Of a DNA stretch of 48,912 bases, positions 12,037-21,502 are shown piece by piece. The position numbers and the translations under genes were made by a program. The notes under the pieces are model-generated. The model did no database searches. It was not told where the DNA came from and saw only the letters and a list, made by a program, of their open reading frames with translations. How positions within the stretch are numbered: the stretch's first letter is position 1; the number at the start of each line of letters is the position of its first letter. The DNA lies in the NCBI GenBank assembly GCA_016284875.1, contig JAEEPS010000017.1, positions 1-48,912 on the forward strand, read 5' to 3'. Source of the DNA: Salinivirgaceae bacterium. Its GTDB lineage: Bacteria > Bacteroidota > Bacteroidia > Bacteroidales > SZUA-534.

Positions 12037-15000
12037 ATGAAAAGATATTTGTCGGCAGCACTATTAGTCTGCACATTAAGCGTCTTCGGGCAATCCCCAG
12101 AAAATGATGACAACATAATATTTTATGAAGGGTTTGAGTCTTCATCGGCCTCGCTACCCAATGGTTGGACGGGAGAGTACAAACAAGAAGACAGCCCCAA
12201 ACCATCTTCGCTTAGATGGAAACTGAACAGTGGTGGAGCAAAACCAACAGGTAGTGATGTTGGCAAACCTGAAACTGCTCATGGAGGCGAAAAAAATGCA
12301 TACCTCTATTATTTGTCGGTTTTGCACAAGCACAAGATGTATCTTGTAAGCCCGTCGATTGATTTTAAAAATTTCAATATAGCAGGTGCGAAAAAGCCGA
12401 TGTTGGTCTTTTGGTATTCACAATATCAGGACCGTGCAAGTTTTGGAGATGATACGGGTGTTGACAATTTCGAATTTTCTCTCCACTATCGAATCGGCGG
12501 TGGCGATTGGGTTCCATTTGGCACGCCATACACTCTGCCTACCGATGACAGCGAGCCGTGGAAATGCGACTCGGTGATGCTTCCGAGTGCTGTTTGCAGT
12601 AGCAATGACGTGCAGATTGCCTTTTTGGGAGTTACCAAAACAGTCGGTCACGGATGCTGTATTGATGATGTCTCGGTTATTGAGACTGATGTGATCCCGA
12701 GAAAAGTTGAGAGCGTAACAGCCACTCATCCATCCACAAATGTGGTCCCGACAAATTCCATTGATAACTCAATCATGCGTTTGCGTATCAAAGTGAGTGG
12801 AAACGACGGCACAATAAAACTTAACTCTTTGACTGTAACGGCTTTGAATAATCAAACAATTGCCGCAGTTAAAGAAAATGGTATGAAACTATTCTACACT
12901 GCCACAGAAACTTTCAATGCCGATGCGCCGTTGGATACAACATCGATAGTGAACGGCAAGGCAACGTTCAGCAATCTCGATAGAAATCTGCCTACAGGAA
13001 ACAGTTATCTTTGGATAACTTGCGACATAAAGGAAGACAACGAACACCGTTTCCGTAACAACATTCTTGACTTCAAAATTGAAGCAAATGATATAGATAT
13101 CAGTGGTTTGACTTATCCTACAACGACGTTAAGTCCGAAAGGAAACCGAATTATTGCAGAGTCAATTTTCATCTACAACTTTGAAGATCAGACTTGGTCA
13201 TTTGGTGGTGAGTTTGAGAGAGCAACTGCAAAACAACCTAATGGTCCGTTCGGAGGTACTGGCGGTGGATATCCCAACCCGTCAAGTGCTCATAGTGGAG
13301 CCTATATGATTGGAACCGACATCACTGGTCTTGGTACACTGAAGGGAAATTATGAAAAAGGAATAGGAACCGATGCATACTATGCTGAATCCGAATCGTT
13401 TAACTGTTACTATTACAAGGATATAAGTCTGATGTTCTACCGCTGGCTTAATGTCAGCAACAGTGATACAGCTGCTGTTAAAATCAGTTTTGATGGTGGA
13501 TTGACATGGAGCAATATCTGGGCAAGTTCGTCATCGATTCAGGAGAAAGACTGGTCGTTCCAGTATTTGAACCTCAACAAAGTGGCCGACCGAAATCCGA
13601 ATGTTAAGTTCCGTTTCACACTTGGCCCAACCCGAAGCGGCTTGGCATATAGCGGCTGGAACATCGACGATGTGGCACTTGTTGGAACCTATATTTATAA
13701 AGATGCGGCTCTGACTGAGATTCTTACGCCAAACACGGCTTGCGGACTAGGCACTGACGAAGAGATCACAATTTGTTTGAAGAACGTGGGATTCAACGAC
13801 ATAAACGCAAAAAGCAATTCTGCGGAAGACAGTCTGATTGTAAGTTATAAAATCGATGGCGGTGCGTGGGTTACCGATACTGTTAAAGAGGACATCAAGC
13901 GCGATGCAGAAATGCTTTACACATTCAAGACAAAAGCCGATTTGAGTAAGTTCGGTCCGCATGATATTGTGGTTAAAGTATCGTTGGGCAAGGATGTTAA
14001 TGGCAACATAATTGATGAAGACGAGCGTAACGATTTTGCTCAGAAAACTATAATGACACTGCCATATCGTGATGTTCCGTATGTTCAGAATTTCGACAGC
14101 ATCGGCGATTACTGGTTCAGCAGAGGTGATACATGGCAATACGCCAGTGTGTCGGAGAAAGATGTGGAAAATCTGCTGAAGTACCGAAGCAGCGGAACAT
14201 GGCAGTATGGCAAACCGAGTTATTCGGGCTCGCCGTGCTGGTACACAAAAGTTGCTGATACAACCTACGCGGCTCATGATTCGGCTTGGCTCGAAACACC
14301 ATGTTTCAATATGAAAGCCATGCAGAAGCCAATTATCGAATTCCGATTGAGAGGCAGTTCTGCAAGTACCGACGGCTTGGCTGTTTATTATTCAGTTGAC
14401 AATGGCGAAGTTTGGAAACTTCTGCCTGCATACGCAAGCACACTGCCGCATCCGAATTGGAACTGGTACAACACAGCAACGGTGGCGGCTTTGAAAACAG
14501 CAGGCTGGAGCGGAAAATTCGGATGGCAAACAGTCAAGCAACTGCTGCCCGACGAGATTGCCGAGCAAGATTCAGTTAAGTTCCGCTTTGTGTTTGCTTC
14601 GGGTAAAACTCCTGCAGGCTTTAAAGGCGAAGGTTTTGCCATTGACGATTTCCGCATGTATGAATCGCCGATCGATGTGGGAATTGCCGAGATAATTGAG
14701 CCAGTTGATGCGTGCGAATTGTTTGAGGAGCAGCCTATTACGGTGGCCATTAAAAACTGTGGTTTGCGCGGTGTAATCCCAACCGACAGCCTTATTGCAA
14801 GCGTCGTCATCAACGACAAACTGACATTGACCGATACCTTGTTTGTAATTGACACACTTGCTGTTGGCGATACTATTCATCACACTTTCGGTCAAAAGGT
14901 GAACATGTGGTATAAGAAAGCCTACAAAATGACGGCTTTCACGCTGGCTGCTGGCGATACTATGCAGTTGTTCAAAAATGGCAGTCCGTTGACTGGTGGC

Positions 15001-18000
15001 AGTGGTGTGAACAACGACACTCTGCAAGCAGTGGCAAATGTGCTTGGTGAGCCGCAGTATGACCTTGGCGCTGATATTGGTACACTTGATCCTTCTGCTA
15101 CACAACTTGATGGTCGTACACTTTCTGATGGAATTACACCTTTTGATGAGTATAGATGGAAATACAAATATGAATTACCAAATGGTGAGATTGCAGTTGT
15201 TCCAGAGGATTGTTATTTTGATGAGTCGAAACGCAAACTCAAAAAGTTGATTGATTTCCCTGCTGTCGACGGAGAGTATGAGTACTATATTTATGATAGC
15301 GTCCGAGTTGGACAATGTTGGTCGACAGATAGCGTAAAAATCATAAAATCAAAAACTGATGTCGGCATTATAGCCGATAATGAGAATCTGAATCTTCCAT
15401 CAGAGTTCTGCATCAACACTGATTTCAATAATATTACAGTTAAGGTTAAGAATATGTCGGGTGTTGATGAAGGAGAAGTTCCTGCTGGACAAACGATCAG
15501 CATTTGTTATCGTATGTTCGATGCCGACTCTAACCTATACACTTATAGCGAAGATACTATTTTGGAAGGTGGTTTCGCAAAACAAGCAACATTCCTTTAC
15601 AAATTCAAGCAGCAGCCTAAGTTCGAAGTTGATGGTGAGCAGAAAATTTGGTTTTTTACACAGATACGTGCCGACATTGACCATTCTAACGATACACTTG
15701 CTCCAGTGACGGTTACCGTATGGCCATTGCCAACAGTCGATCTTGGAGTTGACAGCATCTTAATTGCCGATCCGCGAACAGTGGTTCTTAGCACAGAAGC
15801 CATCGATGGTGCTAAATACAAATGGTATTCATGGCATAGTTATGCAGATTCGACTAATAGTACATGTTATGCTGGTTCGACTAATAATTCATTTACTATA
15901 ACCGACAGTTTGTCTGCAAAATATAAAGTATTGGTTACTGATGTTAACAAATGTGCCACCGTGGCTGACAGCGTATCGGTTGTAACCGACGACTGGACTT
16001 TCGCAGGGTTGTTGTCGCCAACCAACCAATGCGAGCCGCAAAGCGGAATGGATGTTACCGTAAGTCTTGTGAACAATAGTCTGAACAAATATGGTGAGAA
16101 CTATCGCATTCCTGCAGTAGTCAACGTGAACGGCACTGTGACGCGCGACACGATTGTGCTTACTGATAGTGTTTATGCTCACGACACCATATCGTACAAA
16201 CTGAAAACTACGGCAAGTTTCTCGGAGATTGGTCAATTCCCTGTCAGTGTGAAGATTATGCCGCCGCACGACATCGACCGCGATGACACATCAAATGTTG
16301 CTTTTGAATATGTAAACATTTGGGGCATCCCAAGACTTGATTTGGGCATCGACACCATTTTCACCCTGCAGCCTGACACTGTAGTGCTCGATGCTGGTCC
16401 CGAGTTCTCATGGTTCAAATGGAACAAAAAGAACGAATACATGGATCAGACATATAACGTGCTTACTACCGACAACACCTGCTTCGTGTTTGCGATGAAT
16501 GAGCATGGTTGCTATGCCGATGACCAGAAAATCAGAATCTACGATGATTATATTGGTGATACCATTGTGGCTACCGATACAGTGATAATCATTACAACCG
16601 ATGTCGAGTTTGATGAGATAATCTCACCAGTTTCGTCGTGCGACATTGCCTCGGCTGATGTGCTCACAATCGATATCCGCAATAATGGTTTGTCGGCCAT
16701 CAAGAATGGAACCGAGTTGCCAGTGAAAGTCAAAATCAACGACGAGGCACCAAAAACTGTGACATTCAAACTGAAAGAGCAACTCAAAGTGGGTGCTACC
16801 ACGCAGTTGTCGATGCCGTTCGCCACTGATTTTGAGAGCGATAAGGAGTACGTTGTAAAAACGTGGCTCAATTGGTATCTCGACCGCTTCCACAACAACG
16901 ACACTTCAACCATAACGGTCAGCCAGTTCCCGCACCCGAATGCATTCAGCCTTGGTGATGATATCTACACAACCCAACCTGATACAATAGTGTTGAAGGC
17001 TCCTGAGAAGCAGTATTACTATTCGTGGAGCAACGGCCTGCGTGGCGATTCGGTTGCTTCAATCGCTCTGCCTAACGCTGCTTCGACAAGTTATTCGGTG
17101 AGAGTCTTCAATGAGTACAACTGCATCACCGCCGACACAATGTCGGTATTCACCTACGACCTTGAGTTCTCTGCCTTCACCGATAAGAAGAAAGAGAACA
17201 GCAACAGTTGCGAGCCGATTGAAGATGCTGTTGTTCACGGAAAAGTATCGGTCAAGAGTCTCGATGAGATTCCTGCTGGGACCAATATGACTGCTAACTT
17301 CGATTTCAACGGAAATAGTGGCAAGGTTGAAATCACCTTGCCAACGCCGATAAACAAGGACAAACCGTATACGTTTGATTTTAAGGAGAAAATCAACGTT
17401 CCTGATACGGGCAACTACGTCATGAAGTCGGGCCTGACAGTGAACAATATGCGCGAGGCCGATACAGCCAACTTCAAGGCAACCGAGTTCCGCGTTGGCA
17501 CCTATCAGTTGCCGTTTGTGGATACGGTATCAACCCGAGAGAATGTCTACACCATTGATGCGGGCAACTTGTTCTCGATTTTCGACTGGTACACCCAACA
17601 GCACCACGACGGTCAGACTCTGACGGTTGTTAAGTCGGGCGATTACAGACTGAAGGCTACCGACATCAACGGTTGCGAGACTGAAGATTCAACCTACGTG
17701 CTGTTCATCAGACCTCGGTATGAAATTGCAAAAATTGAATTCGATACTCTGCTTTGCGAGAACGCTGAGCCGTCGAAAATATCGTTCTACTTGAAAAACA
17801 CTGGCAACGATATTATTGCCAGCGGCAGTCAGGCTGAAATTTCATACATGACCAACGATTCGGTTCTTAATAAGGAGACATTCACGTTCAACAAGACCGT
17901 TAGAGAGAAGGATTCCATTTTGGTATCGTTCAACAAGTTGGCTGATTTCTCTAAAGTGGGTGAGGATTCTGTAAGAATCAAAGCGGTTATTGCAGGATTT

Positions 18001-19098
18001 GAGACTGCAAAGTCTGTGGCTGTCGTAACCAAAGCAAATCCAAAAGTTAGCCTTGGCGACGATTTCGCTACAACCAATACCGATACAATTATCTCGGTAG
18101 GTGCTGGTTTTGCCGATTATCTCTGGAGTACAGGCGAAACTTCTGCAGGAATAAGCATCAGCAAGGACGGTAACTATTGGGTTAAGGTACACGATGAGTT
18201 CGGTTGCGCAAATGCCGACACTGTTCATGCACACTTTATTCCTGCCACCATTGCTATTTCAAAAATGATGAGTCCCGAATCGGCTTGCGGCAGCATAACC
18301 AACCAACCGATTGTATTTGAACTTATTAACAATAGCAAAACTGTTGTTAGGAAAGGACAGAAGATTGGTGTTACCTGCGTTATCGACAACATACAGGAGA
18401 TTAGTTACACAGCAACTTTGGTTGATAATTTCGCGCCAAGCGCTGTTTACAGCGATACTATTGGTAGTGGCTTGAATATAAGCGAGGTTGGCGTTCACAC
18501 GCTGAAATTCATCTCTGATGTTGATGGAGTGGCCAACGACACAGCCATATACGAGGTTGAGGTTTATGGTCTGCCAGAATTGAGTTTCGAGGCCGACACC
18601 ATTAAGACAGAAGAATATCCATATATATTGAAAGCCAACACAACGGCAGATGGATTGGCCTATATGTGGAGCACCAACGAGACTACTGACAGCATCACCA
18701 TCGGCAATGACAGTAAATATTTCTTGAAAGTGACCGACGGCCATGGCTGCTGGTCGATGGATTCGGTTGTTGTGCGTAAGATTGAGAAGATAGTGCCGCC
18801 TGACACTCCGCATGTTAATCCGCCTGATACATCGAGGGTTGGAATTAACATTACGTCGGTGTCAAACGTTGTTGTCTACCCGAACCCGACAAACAATATC
18901 TTGAATATCGATTTCGGCGACTTCGGCAATGGCGAGCGTAGGATTTTGATAGCGAACGCTACAGGTCAGATAATATTCGCATCGAAACAAACATCTGACA
19001 TCATGCAAATCAACGTTGTTGATTGGGCTGACGGAATGTACTTCGTCAAAATTGAGGGCGATGGTGAAAGCCGAATACTGAAATTTGTTAAGCAGTAG
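12037..19098 (+). CDS. Giant jelly-roll/CARDB/Ig-repeat protein with T9SS type A tail
   Basis: 2353 residues. Signal peptide MKRYLSAALLVCTLSVFGQ. Residues about 28-215 (FYEGFESS, then CIDDVSV) look like a cleaved-adhesin or MAM-type jelly roll. Residues 225-350 resemble the sialidase BNR-associated N-terminal domain. A second jelly roll (to about 555) ends in WNIDDVALVG, and a third lies near 680-890. The rest is seven or so units of about 190-230 residues. Each has a CARDB-like half with a conserved early Cys and an Asn-rich NNG-type strand, then an Ig-like half opening with LG-D and closing with GC-D-V. A proline-rich linker (PPDTPHVNPPDT) precedes the tail VVVYPNPTNNILNI to ILKFVKQ, the type A T9SS sorting signal. 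No catalytic domain is visible, so a structural or adhesive surface role is inferred. Bases about 15080-15990 are more AT-rich than their surroundings. Confidence 0.88.
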   Translation: MKRYLSAALLVCTLSVFGQSPENDDNIIFYEGFESSSASLPNGWTGEYKQEDSPKPSSLRWKLNSGGAKPTGSDVGKPETAHGGEKNAYLYYLSVLHKHKMYLVSPSIDFKNFNIAGAKKPMLVFWYSQYQDRASFGDDTGVDNFEFSLHYRIGGGDWVPFGTPYTLPTDDSEPWKCDSVMLPSAVCSSNDVQIAFLGVTKTVGHGCCIDDVSVIETDVIPRKVESVTATHPSTNVVPTNSIDNSIMRLRIKVSGNDGTIKLNSLTVTALNNQTIAAVKENGMKLFYTATETFNADAPLDTTSIVNGKATFSNLDRNLPTGNSYLWITCDIKEDNEHRFRNNILDFKIEANDIDISGLTYPTTTLSPKGNRIIAESIFIYNFEDQTWSFGGEFERATAKQPNGPFGGTGGGYPNPSSAHSGAYMIGTDITGLGTLKGNYEKGIGTDAYYAESESFNCYYYKDISLMFYRWLNVSNSDTAAVKISFDGGLTWSNIWASSSSIQEKDWSFQYLNLNKVADRNPNVKFRFTLGPTRSGLAYSGWNIDDVALVGTYIYKDAALTEILTPNTACGLGTDEEITICLKNVGFNDINAKSNSAEDSLIVSYKIDGGAWVTDTVKEDIKRDAEMLYTFKTKADLSKFGPHDIVVKVSLGKDVNGNIIDEDERNDFAQKTIMTLPYRDVPYVQNFDSIGDYWFSRGDTWQYASVSEKDVENLLKYRSSGTWQYGKPSYSGSPCWYTKVADTTYAAHDSAWLETPCFNMKAMQKPIIEFRLRGSSASTDGLAVYYSVDNGEVWKLLPAYASTLPHPNWNWYNTATVAALKTAGWSGKFGWQTVKQLLPDEIAEQDSVKFRFVFASGKTPAGFKGEGFAIDDFRMYESPIDVGIAEIIEPVDACELFEEQPITVAIKNCGLRGVIPTDSLIASVVINDKLTLTDTLFVIDTLAVGDTIHHTFGQKVNMWYKKAYKMTAFTLAAGDTMQLFKNGSPLTGGSGVNNDTLQAVANVLGEPQYDLGADIGTLDPSATQLDGRTLSDGITPFDEYRWKYKYELPNGEIAVVPEDCYFDESKRKLKKLIDFPAVDGEYEYYIYDSVRVGQCWSTDSVKIIKSKTDVGIIADNENLNLPSEFCINTDFNNITVKVKNMSGVDEGEVPAGQTISICYRMFDADSNLYTYSEDTILEGGFAKQATFLYKFKQQPKFEVDGEQKIWFFTQIRADIDHSNDTLAPVTVTVWPLPTVDLGVDSILIADPRTVVLSTEAIDGAKYKWYSWHSYADSTNSTCYAGSTNNSFTITDSLSAKYKVLVTDVNKCATVADSVSVVTDDWTFAGLLSPTNQCEPQSGMDVTVSLVNNSLNKYGENYRIPAVVNVNGTVTRDTIVLTDSVYAHDTISYKLKTTASFSEIGQFPVSVKIMPPHDIDRDDTSNVAFEYVNIWGIPRLDLGIDTIFTLQPDTVVLDAGPEFSWFKWNKKNEYMDQTYNVLTTDNTCFVFAMNEHGCYADDQKIRIYDDYIGDTIVATDTVIIITTDVEFDEIISPVSSCDIASADVLTIDIRNNGLSAIKNGTELPVKVKINDEAPKTVTFKLKEQLKVGATTQLSMPFATDFESDKEYVVKTWLNWYLDRFHNNDTSTITVSQFPHPNAFSLGDDIYTTQPDTIVLKAPEKQYYYSWSNGLRGDSVASIALPNAASTSYSVRVFNEYNCITADTMSVFTYDLEFSAFTDKKKENSNSCEPIEDAVVHGKVSVKSLDEIPAGTNMTANFDFNGNSGKVEITLPTPINKDKPYTFDFKEKINVPDTGNYVMKSGLTVNNMREADTANFKATEFRVGTYQLPFVDTVSTRENVYTIDAGNLFSIFDWYTQQHHDGQTLTVVKSGDYRLKATDINGCETEDSTYVLFIRPRYEIAKIEFDTLLCENAEPSKISFYLKNTGNDIIASGSQAEISYMTNDSVLNKETFTFNKTVREKDSILVSFNKLADFSKVGEDSVRIKAVIAGFETAKSVAVVTKANPKVSLGDDFATTNTDTIISVGAGFADYLWSTGETSAGISISKDGNYWVKVHDEFGCANADTVHAHFIPATIAISKMMSPESACGSITNQPIVFELINNSKTVVRKGQKIGVTCVIDNIQEISYTATLVDNFAPSAVYSDTIGSGLNISEVGVHTLKFISDVDGVANDTAIYEVEVYGLPELSFEADTIKTEEYPYILKANTTADGLAYMWSTNETTDSITIGNDSKYFLKVTDGHGCWSMDSVVVRKIEKIVPPDTPHVNPPDTSRVGINITSVSNVVVYPNPTNNILNIDFGDFGNGERRILIANATGQIIFASKQTSDIMQINVVDWADGMYFVKIEGDGESRILKFVKQ

Positions 19099-19131
19099 GT
19101 GTTTTAGAATAGACGCTGAAAAATAGATTTA

Positions 19132-19176
19132 AACGAGAAGTTAGTTACCTTATAGGTGGCTAACTTCTTCGTTTTT
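19132..19176 (+). terminator. Intrinsic terminator after the type A tailed protein
   Basis: AACGA and GAAGTTAG pair with CTAACTTC and TCGTT, with one bulged T. ACC-GGT extends the stem above a TTATA loop. A run of five T follows (19172-19176). It lies 33 bases after the stop. Confidence 0.8.
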
Positions 19177-19289
19177 AGTCAGAAATGTTATGTCAAATGT
19201 ATGGTCAATGCGTTTTCTGAAACGTATACGTGAAGTTGAGGCAAACCAGTGCAGAGTTTGCCCATCAGCGTTTATTGGTTAAGAACCAA

Positions 19290-19661
19290 TTACTTATCGA
19301 AAAACATCATTTTAATGCCGACAACGAAAAGAAGAACTGCAAAGCATTTTTTTACAATGTGTTCGGGCAGGCCGATGGCGATTTTCGAAGAGAAATAACT
19401 TCCAATCATGAAGGCGCACATTATTATTAGTGCGGCCTTGACATCGACAAATCCGGCTTTGTAGTAGTTGATTACAGCAAAAATGCTGACTGGCGGCAGC
19501 ATGATGGCAAGGCTTGTAGCCACCGACTGCTGCTGTGTGAAACCCAAAAGATAGACCATGGCGGGCACCATTATTATTCCGCCGCCGATTCCCAAAATGC
19601 CTGATATTGCGCCGGCTATAACGCCAATCAAAATCAGAGCAAGAAGCATTCCTATTGACAT
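19290..19661 (-). CDS. Half-length TSUP (TauE/SafE) family membrane protein
   Basis: 123 residues with four hydrophobic segments. The GILGIGGGIIMVPAMVYLLG stretch near the N-terminus is typical of the TSUP (sulfite exporter TauE/SafE) family. Members are usually about 250 residues with two such repeats. Half-length proteins of this size are common and presumably dimerise, so I do not call it truncated: the frame is clean and ends with a normal stop. The substrate is unknown; the family moves sulfur-containing or organic anions. I chose ATG 19661 over the upstream in-frame TTG at 19679, because that TTG lies inside the TATATTTG promoter box. Confidence 0.82.
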   Translation of the reverse strand: MSIGMLLALILIGVIAGAISGILGIGGGIIMVPAMVYLLGFTQQQSVATSLAIMLPPVSIFAVINYYKAGFVDVKAALIIMCAFMIGSYFSSKIAIGLPEHIVKKCFAVLLFVVGIKMMFFDK

Positions 19662-19676
19662 AACTTTACTTTTTTG

Positions 19677-19684
19677 CAAATATA
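19677..19684 (-). promoter_or_regulatory. -7 promoter element for the TSUP gene
   Basis: TATATTTG on the minus strand, an exact TAnnTTTG match. The -33 box is not clear. Transcription would start near 19671, giving a leader of about ten bases before ATG 19661. Confidence 0.55.
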
Positions 19685-19730
19685 TCGTTTTTGGCCGATG
19701 TGTGTATTGAGCCTAATTATGATGCTGTTT

Positions 19731-20447
19731 TCAGGCCAATAAAAGTGGTTCGTCGTTCATTTTCAGTAGATTAAGCAGTTCGCTGATTTTTTCGATTCGG
19801 AACATCCGGCTGTGGTCGAAATCATCGATCACCTCGTGTTGCCACATAACATGATATGGAATGTGGACTGCCCAAGCGCCCATGTTCAGTGCTGGCAGCA
19901 CATCCGATTTAAGCGAGTTGCCAACCATCATCAGTTCACTTGGCGCGACATTCAGCGTTCGGCACAAATCGACATATTGTTGCGCGGTCTTATCGCTGAC
20001 AATCAAAATATTGTCGAAATAGGGTAGGAGCCCCGACCGTTGCAGTTTGTGCTCTTGTGTCAGCAGTTCGCCTTTGGTGAAAACTGCAAGGCGGTAGCGT
20101 CCGTCGGCTTTGAGTTGGCGCAGAGTCTCTTCAACACCCTCAAGTGGCGTGGCTTTCAGGCGCAGCAGTGTCCGGCCAAGTTCAATGATTCGGGCAATGT
20201 CGGTTGCCGGAACCTTTCCGTGGCTCACTTTGACGGCATTTTCGACCAGCGATAGCGTGAAAGCCATGGCTCCGTAACCATAATCAGGCATATTAGCCAT
20301 CTCTGTATCAAATAGTTGCGTAGATATTTCCTCTGCCGTTCCGAATGGCGACAGAATCTTGCACATCTCTTTTTCCACATCGAGAAAAAAGGGTTCGTTA
20401 TCCCACAATGTGTCGTCGGCGTCGAAGGCTATTGCTCTGATGTTCAT
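19731..20447 (-). CDS. HAD-superfamily phosphatase
   Basis: 238 residues from ATG 20447 (MNIRAIAFDADDTLWDNE). Motif I DADDT supplies the nucleophile and acid/base aspartates. Motif II is the VFTKG strand, and the motif III/IV region is MMVGNSLKSDVLPA. A helical cap lies between motifs I and II, as in HAD subfamily IA. Such enzymes hydrolyse small phosphate esters such as phosphoglycolate or nucleoside monophosphates; the substrate cannot be read from the sequence. The gene starts ten bases after truA and is probably co-transcribed with it. The frame is open further upstream, but that part overlaps truA and precedes motif I, so it is not used. Confidence 0.88.
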   Translation of the reverse strand: MNIRAIAFDADDTLWDNEPFFLDVEKEMCKILSPFGTAEEISTQLFDTEMANMPDYGYGAMAFTLSLVENAVKVSHGKVPATDIARIIELGRTLLRLKATPLEGVEETLRQLKADGRYRLAVFTKGELLTQEHKLQRSGLLPYFDNILIVSDKTAQQYVDLCRTLNVAPSELMMVGNSLKSDVLPALNMGAWAVHIPYHVMWQHEVIDDFDHSRMFRIEKISELLNLLKMNDEPLLLA

Positions 20448-20457
20448 GGTGATATGG

Positions 20458-21201
20458 TTAGAACTGATATGGATATTCGATTTCTTCGAGGAATAGAGCG
20501 TTGGCTGCGGCTGATGAGCCAGCTTTTCCTCGGTCTTTGGCCTCGATAATCTTGCAAAAATCTTCAACAGACATCTTTCCCCGACCAATCTCAATGAGTG
20601 TGCCAACAATGGCGCGGACCATATTGCGCAGGAAACGGTTAGCACTGATTGTGAATGTGATACTGCCTCCATCAACTACCCAATTTGCTTCAAAAATAGT
20701 GCAGTTGTTTGTTTTGACGTCGGTATGAAGTTTGCTGAAACTGGTGAAATCGGTGTAGTTTTTCAGCAATGTTGCCGCCTCGTTCATCTTATCGATGTCT
20801 AGTGCCTGAACCCGATGCAAGAATTGGTAGTTGAACACATCTTTTTGGGTTGTAAGATAGTAGCGGTAGGTGCGTTTCACTGCATCGAAACGAGCGTGTG
20901 CAGTGTCGCTGACGCGGGCAATTCGCTGAATGTTAATGTCGTATGGCAGAATGCAATTTAGTTTGTAGAGCAGATTTGCATCGGTGTGCAGATTGTCGGT
21001 TTCGCAGTCGAAATGTGCCACGTAGTTTCTGGCATGCACTCCGGCGTCAGTTCGGCCGGCGCCAGTAACCTCAATAGGCGTGCCAAGCAGCGTTGAAAGC
21101 GCCGTTTCAACGCGTTCCTGAACGGAGTCTTGCCCGGGTTGTCGCTGCCAACCGCAGAAATTCGTTCCATTGTAGTCTAAAACAACAAAATAGCGCGCCA
21201 T
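20458..21201 (-). CDS. truA: tRNA pseudouridine(38-40) synthase TruA
   Basis: 247 residues, normal for the family. Converts U38, U39 and U40 in the anticodon arm of tRNAs to pseudouridine. The catalytic motif GAGRTDAGVHA is present with Asp52 as the nucleophile. FCGWQRQPGQDSVQ near the N-terminus and the RFLRNMVRAIVGTLIEIGRG segment near the C-terminus are also family signatures. It is the first gene of a short minus-strand unit with the HAD phosphatase and lies just downstream of the tRNA-Lys gene. A good promoter lies about 45 bases upstream. Confidence 0.97.
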   Translation of the reverse strand: MARYFVVLDYNGTNFCGWQRQPGQDSVQERVETALSTLLGTPIEVTGAGRTDAGVHARNYVAHFDCETDNLHTDANLLYKLNCILPYDINIQRIARVSDTAHARFDAVKRTYRYYLTTQKDVFNYQFLHRVQALDIDKMNEAATLLKNYTDFTSFSKLHTDVKTNNCTIFEANWVVDGGSITFTISANRFLRNMVRAIVGTLIEIGRGKMSVEDFCKIIEAKDRGKAGSSAAANALFLEEIEYPYQF

Positions 21202-21242
21202 GTTTTGATTGCTGATTTATGCCTGTTTAATGCAATTTTAAG

Positions 21243-21273
21243 CAAATATAAACCATATAAACAACAAAGCCAA
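21243..21273 (-). promoter_or_regulatory. Promoter for truA
   Basis: On the minus strand TTG (21273-21271), a 20-base spacer, then TATATTTG (21250-21243). Both boxes and the spacing fit the Bacteroidota consensus. Confidence 0.7.
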
Positions 21274-21305
21274 CAATTTGGAAATCAAATTATTGGCTTT
21301 CTTTG

Positions 21306-21378
21306 TGACCCGCCAGGGGATCGAACCCTGGACCCACAGATTAAGAGTCTGTTGCTCTACCAGCTGAGCTAGCGAGTC
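21306..21378 (-). tRNA. tRNA-Lys (anticodon CUU)
   Basis: 73 bases that fold into a full cloverleaf. The acceptor GACTCGC pairs with GCGGGTC with one T-G pair; D stem GCTC/GAGC; anticodon stem ACAGA/TCTGT; loop CTCTTAA with anticodon CTT; T stem CAGGG/CCCTG around TTCGATC. Discriminator A. CCA is not encoded. It lies between truA and the divergent GH51 gene. Confidence 0.96.
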
Positions 21379-21502
21379 AGCGGTGCAAAGGTAGAAAAAA
21401 CTTAAAATGGCAATGGCTCATGGCACTTTTTTTTGAATATTTTCTTTTATCTTGCACCATATTACAAAAAACGAACATTTATCTATAACTAAACTATTGA
21501 TT

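Noticed and set aside
19290..19661. TSUP gene as a truncated pseudogene
   Set aside because: Half-length members with one repeat are common, the frame is clean and a promoter box lies just upstream.
21306..21378. tRNA-Lys as an integration site of a mobile element
   Set aside because: No integrase, direct repeat of the tRNA end or foreign block was seen on either side.
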